The translations under genes and the position numbers were made by a program. The notes below the pieces were generated by a model, which was not told the DNA's origin, did no database searches, and worked only from the letters and a program-made list of their open reading frames with translations. Below, piece by piece: positions 23,863-33,443 of a stretch of 64,000 bases of DNA (position 1 is its first letter; each line of letters begins with the position of its first letter). The stretch is from positions 124,001 to 188,000 of the forward strand of contig KK211087.1 in NCBI GenBank assembly GCA_000620185.1, given 5' to 3'. The stretch is from Geodermatophilaceae bacterium URHB0062 (GTDB taxonomy: Bacteria; Actinomycetota; Actinomycetes; Mycobacteriales; Geodermatophilaceae).

Positions 23863-26586
23863 TCACCCGGGCGTCGGTCCGTCGAGCTGGAGGAGGTGCA
23901 GGTCACGGGCGCGGCGGACGGCGTCGTTGCGGCGGGTCACGCCGAGCTTCCGCAGGATGCTGCGGATGTGGGTGCGCACGGTGTTGATCGAGACGAAGAG
24001 CGCAGCGGCGATCTCGGTGGTGGAGAGCATCTCGGCCAGGAGGCGGAGCACATCCAGCTCGCGCGGGCTGAGTGGGTCGATGATCGCCGAGGGCGGCTCC
24101 GCGGCGGATGACCTGGCGGTCGCCTCCACCGGGTGCCGTGGGGACGGGACGACCGGCGAGGCGGGATTGAGCCACGCACCGGCAGCGACCAGGGGCGGAT
24201 GGGCGCGCAGCAGCGACCGCAACCGCGGTGGCGCATCGAGGAAGGGCCGGCGCAGCCGTTCGGTCTCGGCCAGCTCCAGGGCATAAGCCAGCGTGGCGAC
24301 GGACGTGGCGGTGTCACCGGCGTCAGCGAGCAGGCAGGCCCGGACGACCGCATCCTCGACGGCGAGGCCCAGCGGGAGCGGGCCGCCGGCCGCGGCGGGA
24401 GCCGGCAGGTCCTCGCCGGCGGCGGGCAGGAGCCCGTGGGCCGCGGCGGTGGCGCGCATCAACCGGCCACGCGCTGAGATGGTCGGCAGGCGGTCGAGCA
24501 GCGCACGGGCGGCCGATCCGTCGTGGCGGGCGAGGCGGATGCGGATGCCCTCGGAGACGACGTGCACGCGCACCCATCCCGGGAGCGAGTGGGTGTCCAG
24601 CGCCGGCTGAAGGGCCTGCTCGGCGGCGTCGACCTCACCGCGCGAGCGCCGCAGCCGGCTGTCCACCACGGCGCACAGCGGGCCGCTGATCTGCTCGTCC
24701 GGCGTCCGTTGCTCGGCGCGGGCCAGCCAGGTGCGCGCGGAGGCGAGCTCGTGGCGGTCCACGGCCGCCCAGGCGGCAGCACTGGCCGCCGCGGGCGCCC
24801 GGTCCGCCTCGGGGAGCCGGCGCTCGTCGGCGAGGCCCTCGTAGTCGGCGGCCAGCTTCGTCGCGCGTCGCAACCGTCCGGCCAGCGCCTCGAGCAGCGC
24901 CAGGTCGGCCACGCAGCGGGCACTCAGCCTCGGTGAACCGGCCGCGTGGGCGGCGGCCAGGGCGCGCGCCAGCGCCTCACGGAGCGCCCGCTCCGGAACC
25001 TCGGTCGTCAGCAGCGTGCCGGCCTCGCTGGTGGCCAGCACGGCGGACAGCTCGGCACGCCGCTGGGCCTGATCGTCGGGAAGCGCCGCGATCAGGGAGT
25101 CCGCGAGCGCGGCGGCCGCTCGCACGCGATCGGCGGCCGGGCCGGCGGCGACGGCGACCGCACAGACCAGCGCCGCGCAGACGCGCAGGGCGGGCCGGGT
25201 GTGCGGATCGCCGGCGGCTGCCGCGGCGGCGCTGAGGTCCGGCGGCGCGGCCGGGCGGCCCCCGGCCAGCGCAGCCGCTGCCCGCAGCACTGCCGCGTCC
25301 GGCGTGCCGCCGTTCATCGGCAGCGGTACGCAGGCGGGACCGTCGGCGAGGACGTGGCCGACCGCGAGGTCGTCGATGAGCAGCCGGCTCACCAGCTGCT
25401 GGTCGCCCGAGGCGCAGGCGTGCTCGACCGCGGCCGGCAGCCGACCCGCTGCGGCGTACCAGTCCGCGCAGATGCGGTGGCAGGCAGCGAAAGCGCCGGG
25501 GTTCTCGTAGGCCAGCTGGGCCTGCAGCAGTTCCCGGAACAATGCGTGGATGCGGAAGCCGCCGGGGGCGCCCGCGGCGCGCTCGACGAAGGCGTTCGCC
25601 GCGGCCAGCGAGGCGAGGATGCGGCGACCGCTGTCGGGCCGCCCGGCGAGGGAGTCGACCAGCTCGGGCCAGAGCTCGGGGGTGGCGCTGATCCGCAGCA
25701 GGAACCGGCGGACCGGGGCCGGCTGGTGGTCGAGCACCTCGGCGACCAGGTACTGGGCGACGCTGCCGTCGTCGGCGGTCAGCGCGGTCAGCAAGTGGGC
25801 GGGATCGACGCCGCGGGCGAGCGGGGCGGCGGCCAGCCGGAGGGCGGCAGCCCATCCCTCGGTTTCCCGCTGCAGGAGCGCGGCCACGTCGGCGGACACG
25901 GGGGCGCCCAAGCAGGCCAGTAGCTCGCTGGTCTCCTCGACCGTGAAGGCCAGCTGGTCGGTGCGGATCTCGGTGAGCCGGTCGTCGAGCCGGTAGCGGT
26001 GCAGTGGCAGCAGCGGGTCGGCGCGCGCGCAGAGCACCAGCCGGAGTCGTCCACCGGAGTGCCGTACCAGGAGGTCGAGCGCCTGGGTCAGTGTCGGGGA
26101 GATGACGTTGTCGGCGCCGTCGATGATCAGCACCACCCGCTGCTGCAGCCCGCTCAGCGCAGCCGCCAGCGACACCGGCCATCCCATGGGCGTCGATTCG
26201 GCCGGGCCCGGCCGCGACGCCCCGACAGCCAGCTCGATGCCGGCTCGGTCGAGGGCAGCGAGCAGGTACGGCCAGAACACCGACGGGTCGTCGTCGGCGG
26301 CGTCCAGCGACAGCCACGCGATCGGGGGACGGTCGTGCTGCTCCTGCGCCCAACTGGAGGCCAGCAGTGTCTTGCCGGACCCGGCCGGACCGGACAGCAG
26401 CGTCACCGGTGTGTCGGCGACGCCCCGGGACAACGTCTGGAGCAGGCGCGGGCGGAGCAGCGGGCCGAAGCCCAGCGGCGGCGGGCTGAGCTTTCCCGCC
26501 GGGACCTTCGCGCGAAACCAGTCCGGGGCCGTGCTCCGGGGTCGGACGGCGCGGGGGTGAGCGCCCCCGTTCAGCGTCTCGGACAT
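23863..26586 (-). CDS. Full-length LuxR-family regulator of MalT architecture (LAL-type)
   Basis: A 907-residue ATP-dependent LuxR regulator. The P-loop SGPAGSGKTLLASSW is at ~65-79, and a Walker-B-like VVLIIDGADNV follows. A winged-helix/TPR-like middle region comes next, and the LuxR HTH occupies the last ~65 residues (LSPRELDVLRLLAEMLS, SINTVRTHIRSILRKLG). These proteins sense an inducer through the helical domain and activate transcription. GGAAGGA lies 7 bases before the ATG. It is closely related to the partial gene at the window start; the HTH recognition helices are almost the same, so the two may read similar DNA sites. No target is known. Confidence 0.9.
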   Translation of the reverse strand: MSETLNGGAHPRAVRPRSTAPDWFRAKVPAGKLSPPPLGFGPLLRPRLLQTLSRGVADTPVTLLSGPAGSGKTLLASSWAQEQHDRPPIAWLSLDAADDDPSVFWPYLLAALDRAGIELAVGASRPGPAESTPMGWPVSLAAALSGLQQRVVLIIDGADNVISPTLTQALDLLVRHSGGRLRLVLCARADPLLPLHRYRLDDRLTEIRTDQLAFTVEETSELLACLGAPVSADVAALLQRETEGWAAALRLAAAPLARGVDPAHLLTALTADDGSVAQYLVAEVLDHQPAPVRRFLLRISATPELWPELVDSLAGRPDSGRRILASLAAANAFVERAAGAPGGFRIHALFRELLQAQLAYENPGAFAACHRICADWYAAAGRLPAAVEHACASGDQQLVSRLLIDDLAVGHVLADGPACVPLPMNGGTPDAAVLRAAAALAGGRPAAPPDLSAAAAAAGDPHTRPALRVCAALVCAVAVAAGPAADRVRAAAALADSLIAALPDDQAQRRAELSAVLATSEAGTLLTTEVPERALREALARALAAAHAAGSPRLSARCVADLALLEALAGRLRRATKLAADYEGLADERRLPEADRAPAAASAAAWAAVDRHELASARTWLARAEQRTPDEQISGPLCAVVDSRLRRSRGEVDAAEQALQPALDTHSLPGWVRVHVVSEGIRIRLARHDGSAARALLDRLPTISARGRLMRATAAAHGLLPAAGEDLPAPAAAGGPLPLGLAVEDAVVRACLLADAGDTATSVATLAYALELAETERLRRPFLDAPPRLRSLLRAHPPLVAAGAWLNPASPVVPSPRHPVEATARSSAAEPPSAIIDPLSPRELDVLRLLAEMLSTTEIAAALFVSINTVRTHIRSILRKLGVTRRNDAVRRARDLHLLQLDGPTPG

Positions 26587-27122
26587 CGACGGTCCTTCCC
26601 GCCCACCTGATCTCACGGGTGACTCTGGCAGCCCTCGGAGACGAATAGGCCATACACAAGCATCTTGACCGACATGAATTGTTTCCGGTTGGGTTTCTTC
26701 TCCGGGGGAGGAGACCTCGTCCGGTGGCCGTGGTCCGCCGGCCTCGGGAGGGCTCCGCCAGTGGAGGTCGAGATCCCAGGCTCGCGACGCCGGCTGCTGC
26801 CGAAGGGTGAGGCCCAGATCGGCGCGAGGCGGTGGATGCAGCCGCAGACGCCGGTCGGGGAGGTCGACACCCCCGCGTCGATCTCCGCGGTCGATCAGCC
26901 GGGCGGGTCGGGCATGGCGGCGCTCCGTTTCCCCCGGTCGCACCCGGGCCGGTTGCTTGCGGTCCGGTGCGACGGATCCTCTGCGGCATTCCCGCCACCG
27001 ACCGGTACGGGCGGCGCGGGTGCCGGTGCCGCCACGCTAGGAAACCGGAGCTCCCTCCGCTTCACGGATGTGGTCGGTCTTCTTGTGCATCCTGGCCACC
27101 GGCGGAATCGGAAGGAGCACAC
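26587..27122. other. Divergent intergenic region, 536 bases, no gene seen
   Basis: It lies between the LuxR gene and the divergent AraC gene. A relatively AT-richer patch at about 26640-26700 (with ACGAATAGGCCATACACAAG) is a candidate promoter zone. A short inverted repeat, CTTCTCC-GGGGG-AGGAG, lies near 26697-26713. The open frame crossing it has no Shine-Dalgarno or similarity. GGAAGGAG before 27123 is the ribosome site of the AraC gene. Confidence 0.45.
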
Positions 27123-28163
27123 GTGAGCCGTTTCGTCCGCTACGCATCGCTGACGGGCTACGTGGAGCTGGCCCGCTCCCTCGGCCTGGAACCGGCGCGG
27201 CTCCTGGCCGACGAGGGGCTCGACATCGCCGACCTGGCCGAGCAGGACAGGTGGATTCCCGCGGTGCCGGTCGCGCGGCTGCTGGAACGCTCGGCAGCCG
27301 AGTCCGGCGTCGAGGACTTCGCGGTCCGGCTGTCGGCCCGCCGGCGACTGTCGGCACTGGGGCCGCTGAGCGTGGTGCTGCGGGAAGAGCCCGATCTGCG
27401 CAGCGCCCTGGACCTTCTTATCCGCTACGAGCAGGCCTACAGCGGCGTCCTCGACCTGCGGCTCGTCGAGGCAGACGGGCTGGCCACGGTGCAGGTGTGG
27501 CTGGATTTCGGAGCGCCGGTCCCGACCCGGCAGAGCGTCGACCTGACCATCGCCAACCTGCTCGGCGTGCTGCGCGCTCTGGTGCGCGCCGACTGGCAGC
27601 CGTTGTCGGTGGTCTTCGCCCACGGCCGACCGGCCGACCTCGGCTTCTTCCGGCAGGCGTTCGGCCCGGGACTGCGATTCGACCAACCGTTCACGGGCGT
27701 GGTCATGCCGGCCGGCGACCTGGACCTGCCGACGGTCACCGCTGACCCGGCGCTGCGGTCCTACACCCGCCGGCTGCTGCCCGCCCCGCGGCCGGCCACC
27801 GCAACCGCGCAGGTCCGTTCGGTGGTCGAAGTCCTGCTGCCCGCGGGGCGGTGCTCCCTGGCGCACGTCGGCCGCGCCCTCCACCTCCCGCCCCGCAGCC
27901 TGCACCGGCACCTGGCGGAGGAGGGGGAGAGCTTCTCCGCGATCGTGCAGGAGGTCCGCGCCCAGTGGGCGGAGCGCTACCTGGCCACCGACGCATACTC
28001 GCTGACCCAGATCGCGCATCTCCTCGGGTTCGCCGCGCCCAGCGCATTCTCCGTCTGGTTCCGCGGCCACTTCGGCACCACCGCGACGGAGTGGCGCCAG
28101 AGTGCCCGGTCCGCCCCGGCGTCCAAATCGATGCTGGAGGACAGGTTCGGCGACCGTGGGTGA
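27123..28163 (+). CDS. AraC-family regulator (OruR-like), beside a paralogous MFS gene
   Basis: A 346-residue paralogue of the 11991 and 55620 regulators. The same N-terminal block (LGPLSVVLREEPDLRSAL) and HTH pair (RYLATDAYSLTQIAHLLGF, PSAFSVWF) are present. The start is a GTG at 27123 after GGAAGGAG; the long upstream frame is a shadow. The 3' end overlaps the GTG start of the MFS transporter at 28156, so regulator and transporter are coupled. No TGTCCGAA repeats like those of the 11991 regulator appear upstream, so its binding site probably differs. Confidence 0.88.
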   Translation: MSRFVRYASLTGYVELARSLGLEPARLLADEGLDIADLAEQDRWIPAVPVARLLERSAAESGVEDFAVRLSARRRLSALGPLSVVLREEPDLRSALDLLIRYEQAYSGVLDLRLVEADGLATVQVWLDFGAPVPTRQSVDLTIANLLGVLRALVRADWQPLSVVFAHGRPADLGFFRQAFGPGLRFDQPFTGVVMPAGDLDLPTVTADPALRSYTRRLLPAPRPATATAQVRSVVEVLLPAGRCSLAHVGRALHLPPRSLHRHLAEEGESFSAIVQEVRAQWAERYLATDAYSLTQIAHLLGFAAPSAFSVWFRGHFGTTATEWRQSARSAPASKSMLEDRFGDRG

Positions 28164-29448
28164 CGAGGTGGCCGGCCCGCCGGTACCCGGTTCGACCCGT
28201 TCACGCTTCCCCTCGCTGGTCTTCGCGCTGGCGTTCGCGCTGCTGCTGTCGGACTTCATGTGCCGGCAGGTGCTGGCCGCGGTCTTCCCGTTCCTGAGGG
28301 CCGAGTGGGCGTTGAGCGACACGCAGCTCGGGGCGCTGAGCAGCGTGGTCGCCCTCACCGTCGCGGTGCTGACGGTTCCGCTGTCCGTGTTCGGGGATCG
28401 GTTCGGCCGTCGTCGCGCGATCCTGCTCATGGCCGGGCTGTGGAGTCTGGCCACCCTCGGGTCGGCGTTCGCCGCCGACTACGGGCAGATGCTGGGAGCT
28501 CGGGTGCTCGTCGGTGTCGGAGAGGCCGCCTACGGCAGCGTCGGCCTCGCGGTCGTGCTCAGCCTCTTCCCCGCCCGGCGCCGCGCGGCACTGTCCGGGG
28601 CGTTCACCGCAGGATCCTCGTTCGGGGCCGTCCTCGGCATCGCCCTCGGCGGGGCCCTGGCCTCCCGGTTCGGCTGGCGATGGGCTGTCGTGGCGATGGC
28701 CGTGGTCGGCCTGGTGCTGGTGGTTCTGTTCCGGGCGCTGGTCACCGAGGAGAAGCTCATCCGGTACGCCGAACCCGATCCGGCCGACAGCCCGCCGGGA
28801 CCGCAGGTACGAGCGCCGCTGTCGTCGGTCGTGGCCGAGCCCGCGGTGCGGTGCGCCTATCTCGGCAACGGTCTGCAGCTGTTCGTGGCCGGATCCCTCC
28901 TGGCCTGGCTGCCCAGCTACCTCAACCGCTCGTACGAGCTCTCGACGGGCACCGCTGCCGCGCTCGCCGCGGGTCTGCTGCTGTTCCTGGGCGTCGGGAT
29001 GATCGGCTGCGGCATGCTCACCGACCGGCTCGCCCGTGCGAGGCCGCTGCGCCGCTGGACCTCTGCGATCGCCTATGCGATGGCGGCGCTGGTTCTGCTC
29101 GGCGCCGCCTTCGCCCTCCCGGTCGGGCCGGTGCAACTGGCGCTGCTCGGGGCCGGCGCGTTCTTCTCGGCCGGAACCTCCGGCCCGGCCGGTGCCCTGG
29201 TCGCGGGGCTGACGCCGGCGTCGGTCCGGGCCAGTGCGCTGGGCATGCTGGCGCTGGCCAACAACCTCATCGGCCTCGCCGGGGGTCCACTGGTCACGGG
29301 GGCCCTCGCCGACCGGCTCGGGTTGGCCACCGCGCTCCGGCTCGTGCCGGCCGCCTCCCTCGCCGCTGCGGCTGTTCTCGTCCTGGGCCGACGCATGGCC
29401 CCCGATCGCGACACCCGCGCCGAATGGACCTCGGCCCTCGACTCGTAG
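28156..29448 (+). CDS. MFS transporter coupled to an AraC regulator
   Basis: A 430-residue, 12-helix permease closely similar to the BKACE-cluster transporter at 16610. Shared blocks are LLLSDFMCRQVLAAVFPFL, EWALSDTQLGALSSVVAL, VGEAAYGSVGLAVVL and LAWLPSYL. A GTG at 28156 overlaps the AraC stop by eight bases; GGAGG lies 17 bases earlier, so translational coupling is likely. A downstream GTG at 28168 is an alternative start. The same substrate class as the 16610 transporter is likely, but here no catabolic enzymes follow. Confidence 0.88.
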   Translation: MGDEVAGPPVPGSTRSRFPSLVFALAFALLLSDFMCRQVLAAVFPFLRAEWALSDTQLGALSSVVALTVAVLTVPLSVFGDRFGRRRAILLMAGLWSLATLGSAFAADYGQMLGARVLVGVGEAAYGSVGLAVVLSLFPARRRAALSGAFTAGSSFGAVLGIALGGALASRFGWRWAVVAMAVVGLVLVVLFRALVTEEKLIRYAEPDPADSPPGPQVRAPLSSVVAEPAVRCAYLGNGLQLFVAGSLLAWLPSYLNRSYELSTGTAAALAAGLLLFLGVGMIGCGMLTDRLARARPLRRWTSAIAYAMAALVLLGAAFALPVGPVQLALLGAGAFFSAGTSGPAGALVAGLTPASVRASALGMLALANNLIGLAGGPLVTGALADRLGLATALRLVPAASLAAAAVLVLGRRMAPDRDTRAEWTSALDS

Positions 29449-29516
29449 CCGCGCCTGCCCCGGGGATGTCAGCCGGTGCGGTCACCTGTTCCGGGAGAGG
29501 ACCGGTCGCCCCGGGC

Positions 29517-30020
29517 TCACCGGGCTTCGTCGATGTCACCTCCGTGAACCGTGATCGCATAGATCACGAACACGTCCACGGCGATGATCAGCGTCGCCCC
29601 GAAGGGGGACGCGGGGAGGAATGCCAGGTTGACGACGGCACTCAGAACGGCCAGGACGATGCCGACGACGCGAGCGATCATGCTCCCGAAGACGATTCCG
29701 CCCCCGGCGACCAGAGCCGCGATGCCGATGATCAGGTGAGCCCAGCCCCAACTGGCGTAGCTGGCATCGAGGACGAGGCTGCGGGCGGGCACCGTGTAGT
29801 AGTCCGCTCCCGCGAGGGCAACGGTGCCGGTCATGATCTGGAACAGTCCGACGAGGCCCAGCAGTCCGCCCGCGAACCAGTTCCATCCGGAGAAGCCGTC
29901 TTCGACGACCGTGGAGTAGCCGCCGCCCTCTCGTCGAGGCGGGGCCTGGGTGGTGGGGCCGGCGGCGCCCGCATCAGTCACGGGCCTGCCGGAGACGTCG
30001 CTGCGGTGCAGGTCGGCCAT
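29517..30020 (-). CDS. DUF7144-type membrane protein (copy 2)
   Basis: A 167-residue four-helix membrane protein with a longer (~48-residue) hydrophilic N-terminus than the other copies. The family order is kept: NWFAGGLLGLVGLFQIMTG, an extracellular-type loop with VLDASYASWGW, two further helices, and a final DVFVIYAITVHG. AGGAGA lies 7 bases before the ATG. It is convergent with the MFS gene and divergent from the 30272 gene. Function unknown. Confidence 0.82.
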   Translation of the reverse strand: MADLHRSDVSGRPVTDAGAAGPTTQAPPRREGGGYSTVVEDGFSGWNWFAGGLLGLVGLFQIMTGTVALAGADYYTVPARSLVLDASYASWGWAHLIIGIAALVAGGGIVFGSMIARVVGIVLAVLSAVVNLAFLPASPFGATLIIAVDVFVIYAITVHGGDIDEAR

Positions 30021-30113
30021 GCCAGTTCTCCTCGCGATTTCCCCCGGGGCGTCTCGACCGCGGCGGGAGACGGTCGTTGACGTTTGCGAGGCTGCCCGCG
30101 CACCCCGGGCACG

Positions 30114-30133
30114 TCATCCTCCCGGGCGGGTGA
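30114..30133. promoter_or_regulatory. Degenerate palindrome TCATCC-N8-GGGTGA
   Basis: Arms like the nine canonical sites but with three extra bases between them. It lies in the divergent region of the DUF7144 and 30272 genes. Weak on its own. Confidence 0.3.
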
Positions 30134-30271
30134 GTGTCGCCGGGCCATCGGGCCGATGGGCGTTCCTCTCCTCCACCGCGGATGAGTCGCCCCTCATGGC
30201 CCGCTCATTAGCGTCGCTCAGTGAGACAGGGGGCCGTGCTCGAGCGTCCCCGCCACTCACCGGAGGACCTG

Positions 30272-30826
30272 GTGACGACGATGACGGCAACGGATGTGCA
30301 GTCGGCCCGCCCGGGTCTGAGAGTCGGGACCACCAGTGAGTTCACCCTCTTCTTCAGGGTTCGCCCAGGCCATGGCGAAGCCATCCGCCAGGCGCTCCAG
30401 GATCTGCAGAACAGCGATGGCTACCGGCCGGGCGACTACCGCATACCGATCGCGGTGATCCACGAGGCACGGTTCGCCCTCTTCGACGACGACACCCGGC
30501 TGCTCTTCGCCACCAGCTTCGATGGCTCGTGGGACGCGTACATGCTGGACTTCGCCTCGAAACCGTTGCAGTTGTTCGCCGCGATCTTCGAGCACGTCGA
30601 GGGCTACGAGGGGCTCCCCGACCTGGCGGCGGTCAAGAACTTCATCCTCGATGCCCAGGTGACGGCCGCCGCCTACGCGCGCAACTACCCCGGCACCGTC
30701 AAGCAGCTGCGCAAGGCCACCGCGCTGGAGGAGGCCTTCCAGCGCGTCCTCGACGACCCGGGGGCGGAAGGCGCACTCCAGAACCCTGTGCTGCAGCCGC
30801 TGCTGGACCAGGCCGCGGACGCGTAG
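30272..30826 (+). CDS. Dimeric alpha+beta-barrel-like protein next to DUF4331 and DyP genes
   Basis: A 184-residue soluble protein I cannot name. It begins with EFTLFFRVRPGHGEAIRQAL, then a strand containing HEARFALFDDDTRLLFATSF, then a helical half. This strand-helix-strand pattern and the (L/F)LFATSFDG motif recall ferredoxin-like proteins found beside or fused to peroxidases. The start is the GTG at 30272, five bases after GGAGG; an ATG at 30281 is an alternative. It lies 21 bases upstream of the DUF4331 gene. Role unknown; it may partner the DyP enzyme. Confidence 0.6.
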   Translation: MTTMTATDVQSARPGLRVGTTSEFTLFFRVRPGHGEAIRQALQDLQNSDGYRPGDYRIPIAVIHEARFALFDDDTRLLFATSFDGSWDAYMLDFASKPLQLFAAIFEHVEGYEGLPDLAAVKNFILDAQVTAAAYARNYPGTVKQLRKATALEEAFQRVLDDPGAEGALQNPVLQPLLDQAADA

Positions 30827-30847
30827 GCCGAGCCGCGGGCGCTTCCG

Positions 30848-32014
30848 ATGTCCGACCACATCTCCGGTCCCCGCGCCCTGGCGGACCCGATCGCCGACAT
30901 CACCGACGTCTACGCCTTCCCCAGCCCGGAACGCGACGGATGGCTCGTCCTGGTGATGAACACCCTGCCGTTCGCCGGCCCGGACGCCCGCTTCTCCGAG
31001 GGACTCGTATACCGGTTCCGGCTGCGCCCGGCCGACGTGCTGTTCACGGCGAACGGCGCAGGTTCCACCCCGGCCCATGGGAGGGGAAAGGGCACTCACG
31101 TCGCGGAGGGCGCGACGGAATGGGTGCTCGACTGCCTGTTCGAGCGCCCCGACGACGCCGGCCGGCAGGAGGGTCGATGCACCGCCCCCGGCGGCCGTAC
31201 GGTCGATGTCGCCGTCGGCGACCAGCGGGGCGCCGAGGCGTCCGCCAGCGCCGGTCTCCGAGTCTTCGCCGGCCCCCGCTGGGACCCGTTCATCATGGAT
31301 GCCCGGGCCGGGCTGCGCACGATCGCCGAAGGCCGGCTCATGTTCACCGACCCCGGATCCATCTACCTCGACGGCAAGAACGTCCTCGGTCTGGTCGTCG
31401 AGGTGGACTGCGCAGCCACCTTCGGCACCGTCGGTCCGATGGCGGTCGTCGCCGAGACCTTGACCCGAGGGCTGTTCTCGGTGCGCATCGAGCGGGTCGG
31501 GCGGCCGGAAGTGAAGAACCTGCTGCTCGGACCGCGCCAGTTCGACACGGTCAACCGGGACCTCGAGATCCGCGACCTCTACAACATGGAGGACGCCTTC
31601 CGGCTCGGCGATTCGTACGCGAATGCCTACCGGGCCCGCCTGAACGCCAATCTGGCGTTCTGGGACGGCCTCGACGGCCAGGTCGCGTGGCCCGTCGCAG
31701 GAGACGGGACGCACCCGCTGACCGAACTGCTGCTGGCTGACTACCTCGTGGTCGATCCGTCCAAGCCGTATGCGGAGACCGGGTCGTTCCTGGAGATCGA
31801 GACGAGCGTCCGCGCCGGGAGGCCGCACCGGACGTGTGGTGGGCGGGCGCTGAACGACGACGTCATCGACACCCTCTACACACTGTGGATCAACGGTGGC
31901 GCGGGTCCGGTGATCCGCGACGGAGTGGACGCTGCGAGCCGCCCGGGGTCGACGCGCTTTCCCTACCTTGCCTCGCCGAACGCGCATCCGCCGTCGGTGC
32001 CCGCCCATGTGTAG
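30848..32014 (+). CDS. DUF4331-family protein
   Basis: A 388-residue protein resembling DUF4331 (proteins of unknown function, often about 400-500 residues). The N-terminus has DHISGPRALADPIADITDVY and AFPSPERDGWLVLVMNT, the family signature. It lacks a signal peptide, unlike secreted members. The C-terminal third carries LYTLWINGGAG. It sits between the 30272 gene and the DyP peroxidase with small gaps (21 and 15 bases), so a shared transcript is likely. Confidence 0.8.
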   Translation: MSDHISGPRALADPIADITDVYAFPSPERDGWLVLVMNTLPFAGPDARFSEGLVYRFRLRPADVLFTANGAGSTPAHGRGKGTHVAEGATEWVLDCLFERPDDAGRQEGRCTAPGGRTVDVAVGDQRGAEASASAGLRVFAGPRWDPFIMDARAGLRTIAEGRLMFTDPGSIYLDGKNVLGLVVEVDCAATFGTVGPMAVVAETLTRGLFSVRIERVGRPEVKNLLLGPRQFDTVNRDLEIRDLYNMEDAFRLGDSYANAYRARLNANLAFWDGLDGQVAWPVAGDGTHPLTELLLADYLVVDPSKPYAETGSFLEIETSVRAGRPHRTCGGRALNDDVIDTLYTLWINGGAGPVIRDGVDAASRPGSTRFPYLASPNAHPPSVPAHV

Positions 32015-32029
32015 CCGGCAGGGGGCATC

Positions 32030-33397
32030 GTGACCACTGCTCCGACGATTCCCGGCGACGCCGGACAAGCCATCGCCCTCGACGTGGACGACATCCAGGC
32101 CGGGGCGCTGAGCGAGCGCCCGTCGCCGTACGTCGGGCGCTACCTGCTCCTCCGCGTGGACGATCCCCGCCACGGCCGGGAACTGGTCCGACGGCTGGCC
32201 GCCGTGGCCGCCATCGGCCCCGACACACCGGGGTCCGCGGCCGACGCCTGGACGACGGTCGCCTTCACCTACCGGGGACTGGAGAAGCTCGGTGTCCCGC
32301 CGGCCTCCCTGGCCGGCTTCGCACCGGAGTTCCGCGAGGGGATGGCGGCCCGCGCCCAAGAGCTCGGAGACGTCGGGGAGAGCAGCCCCGAGCACTGGGA
32401 GGAGCCGCTCGGCTCACCGGACGTGCACGTGGCGATCTCGGTGCTGGCTCCGGATGCGGCGCGGCTGGGCGCGGTCGCCGAGCGGGCACGGGCCGCCTCC
32501 GACGATCTCGGCGGCGTCGAGGTGATCTGGCGCCAGGACTGCTACCAGCTGCCGTCGGGCCGCACCTCCTTCGGCTTCAAGGACGGCATCGGTCAGCCCG
32601 ACGTCGAGGGCAGCGGCCGCCCCCTTCGCAACCCCACCGAGGAGCCGATCAAGGCCGGTGAGTTCGTGCTCGGCTACCCGGACGAGACGGGCTCGCTGCC
32701 ACCGATGCCGAGCCCCGACGTGCTCGGCCGCAACGGCACGTACCTGGTCTTCCGCAAGCTGCACACCCGGGTCGCCGCCTACCGTCGCTTCCTGCGAGAG
32801 CGGGCCGCCGACCGGGCCGAGGAGGAGCTGCTCGGCGCCAAGATGGTCGGCCGCTGGCCGAGCGGCGCCCCGCTCGCGGTGGCACCGGACGGCGACGACC
32901 CCGGTCTCGGCGCCGACCCGGCCCGCAACAACGCCTTCCGCTACGGCGACGACCGTCGCGGCCTGAAGTGCCCCGCCGGCGCCCACTCCCGGCGGGCCAA
33001 CCCGCGCGATGCCCTCGAGCACGAGATGAGCGTCGACACCCGGCTGCACCGCATGATCCGCCGCGGTACCAGCTACGGCCCGCCGCTGCCGGCCGGCGTC
33101 CTCGACGACGACGACCAGGACCGCGGCATCATCTTCGTCTTCGCCGGCACCCACCTGGACCGGCAGTTCGAGTTCGTCAAGACCCAGTGGCTCAATGACG
33201 GCGTCTTCATCGGCACGCCGGAGGAGAAGGACCCGTTGGTCGGGGGCTCCGACGGCCACGGCACGTTCACCATTCCCCACCGGCCGATCCGCCGCCGGCT
33301 CACCGAGAAGCCGCCGTTCGTCGTCACCCGCGGCGGCGACTACCTGTTCGCCCCGGGACTCCGGGCGATGAGGTGGATCGCCGACCTGGACACCTGA
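32030..33397 (+). CDS. DyP-type heme peroxidase
   Basis: A 455-residue dye-decolorising peroxidase. The catalytic motif GFKDG with its Asp near residue 185 is in SFGFKDGIGQPD, and the proximal heme His (~319) is in CPAGAHSRRANPRD. The distal-side RGTSYGPP block and IFVFAGTHLDRQFEFVK are also recognisable. There is no Tat signal or DyP cargo peptide, so it is probably cytoplasmic. It reduces H2O2 while oxidising phenolic or dye substrates. The GTG start at 32030 follows GCAGGGGG. Neighbours suggest an oxidative-stress or detoxification unit with 30272 and DUF4331. Confidence 0.92.
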   Translation: MTTAPTIPGDAGQAIALDVDDIQAGALSERPSPYVGRYLLLRVDDPRHGRELVRRLAAVAAIGPDTPGSAADAWTTVAFTYRGLEKLGVPPASLAGFAPEFREGMAARAQELGDVGESSPEHWEEPLGSPDVHVAISVLAPDAARLGAVAERARAASDDLGGVEVIWRQDCYQLPSGRTSFGFKDGIGQPDVEGSGRPLRNPTEEPIKAGEFVLGYPDETGSLPPMPSPDVLGRNGTYLVFRKLHTRVAAYRRFLRERAADRAEEELLGAKMVGRWPSGAPLAVAPDGDDPGLGADPARNNAFRYGDDRRGLKCPAGAHSRRANPRDALEHEMSVDTRLHRMIRRGTSYGPPLPAGVLDDDDQDRGIIFVFAGTHLDRQFEFVKTQWLNDGVFIGTPEEKDPLVGGSDGHGTFTIPHRPIRRRLTEKPPFVVTRGGDYLFAPGLRAMRWIADLDT

Positions 33398-33443
33398 CGG
33401 CAGTGCCGTTCCACCGCACCGCCCCCACTCCCGAGGACCGCAG

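Noticed and set aside
26665-27126. TTG-initiated frame in the LuxR/AraC divergent gap
   Set aside because: No Shine-Dalgarno, no similarity, and it overlaps the ribosome site of the AraC gene.
30061-30271. DosR/DevR-type box near the DyP genes
   Set aside because: The window has stress-type genes such as PPK2 and SulP, but I found no GGGAC-type 20-bp DosR palindrome; the recurrent site is TCATCC-based.
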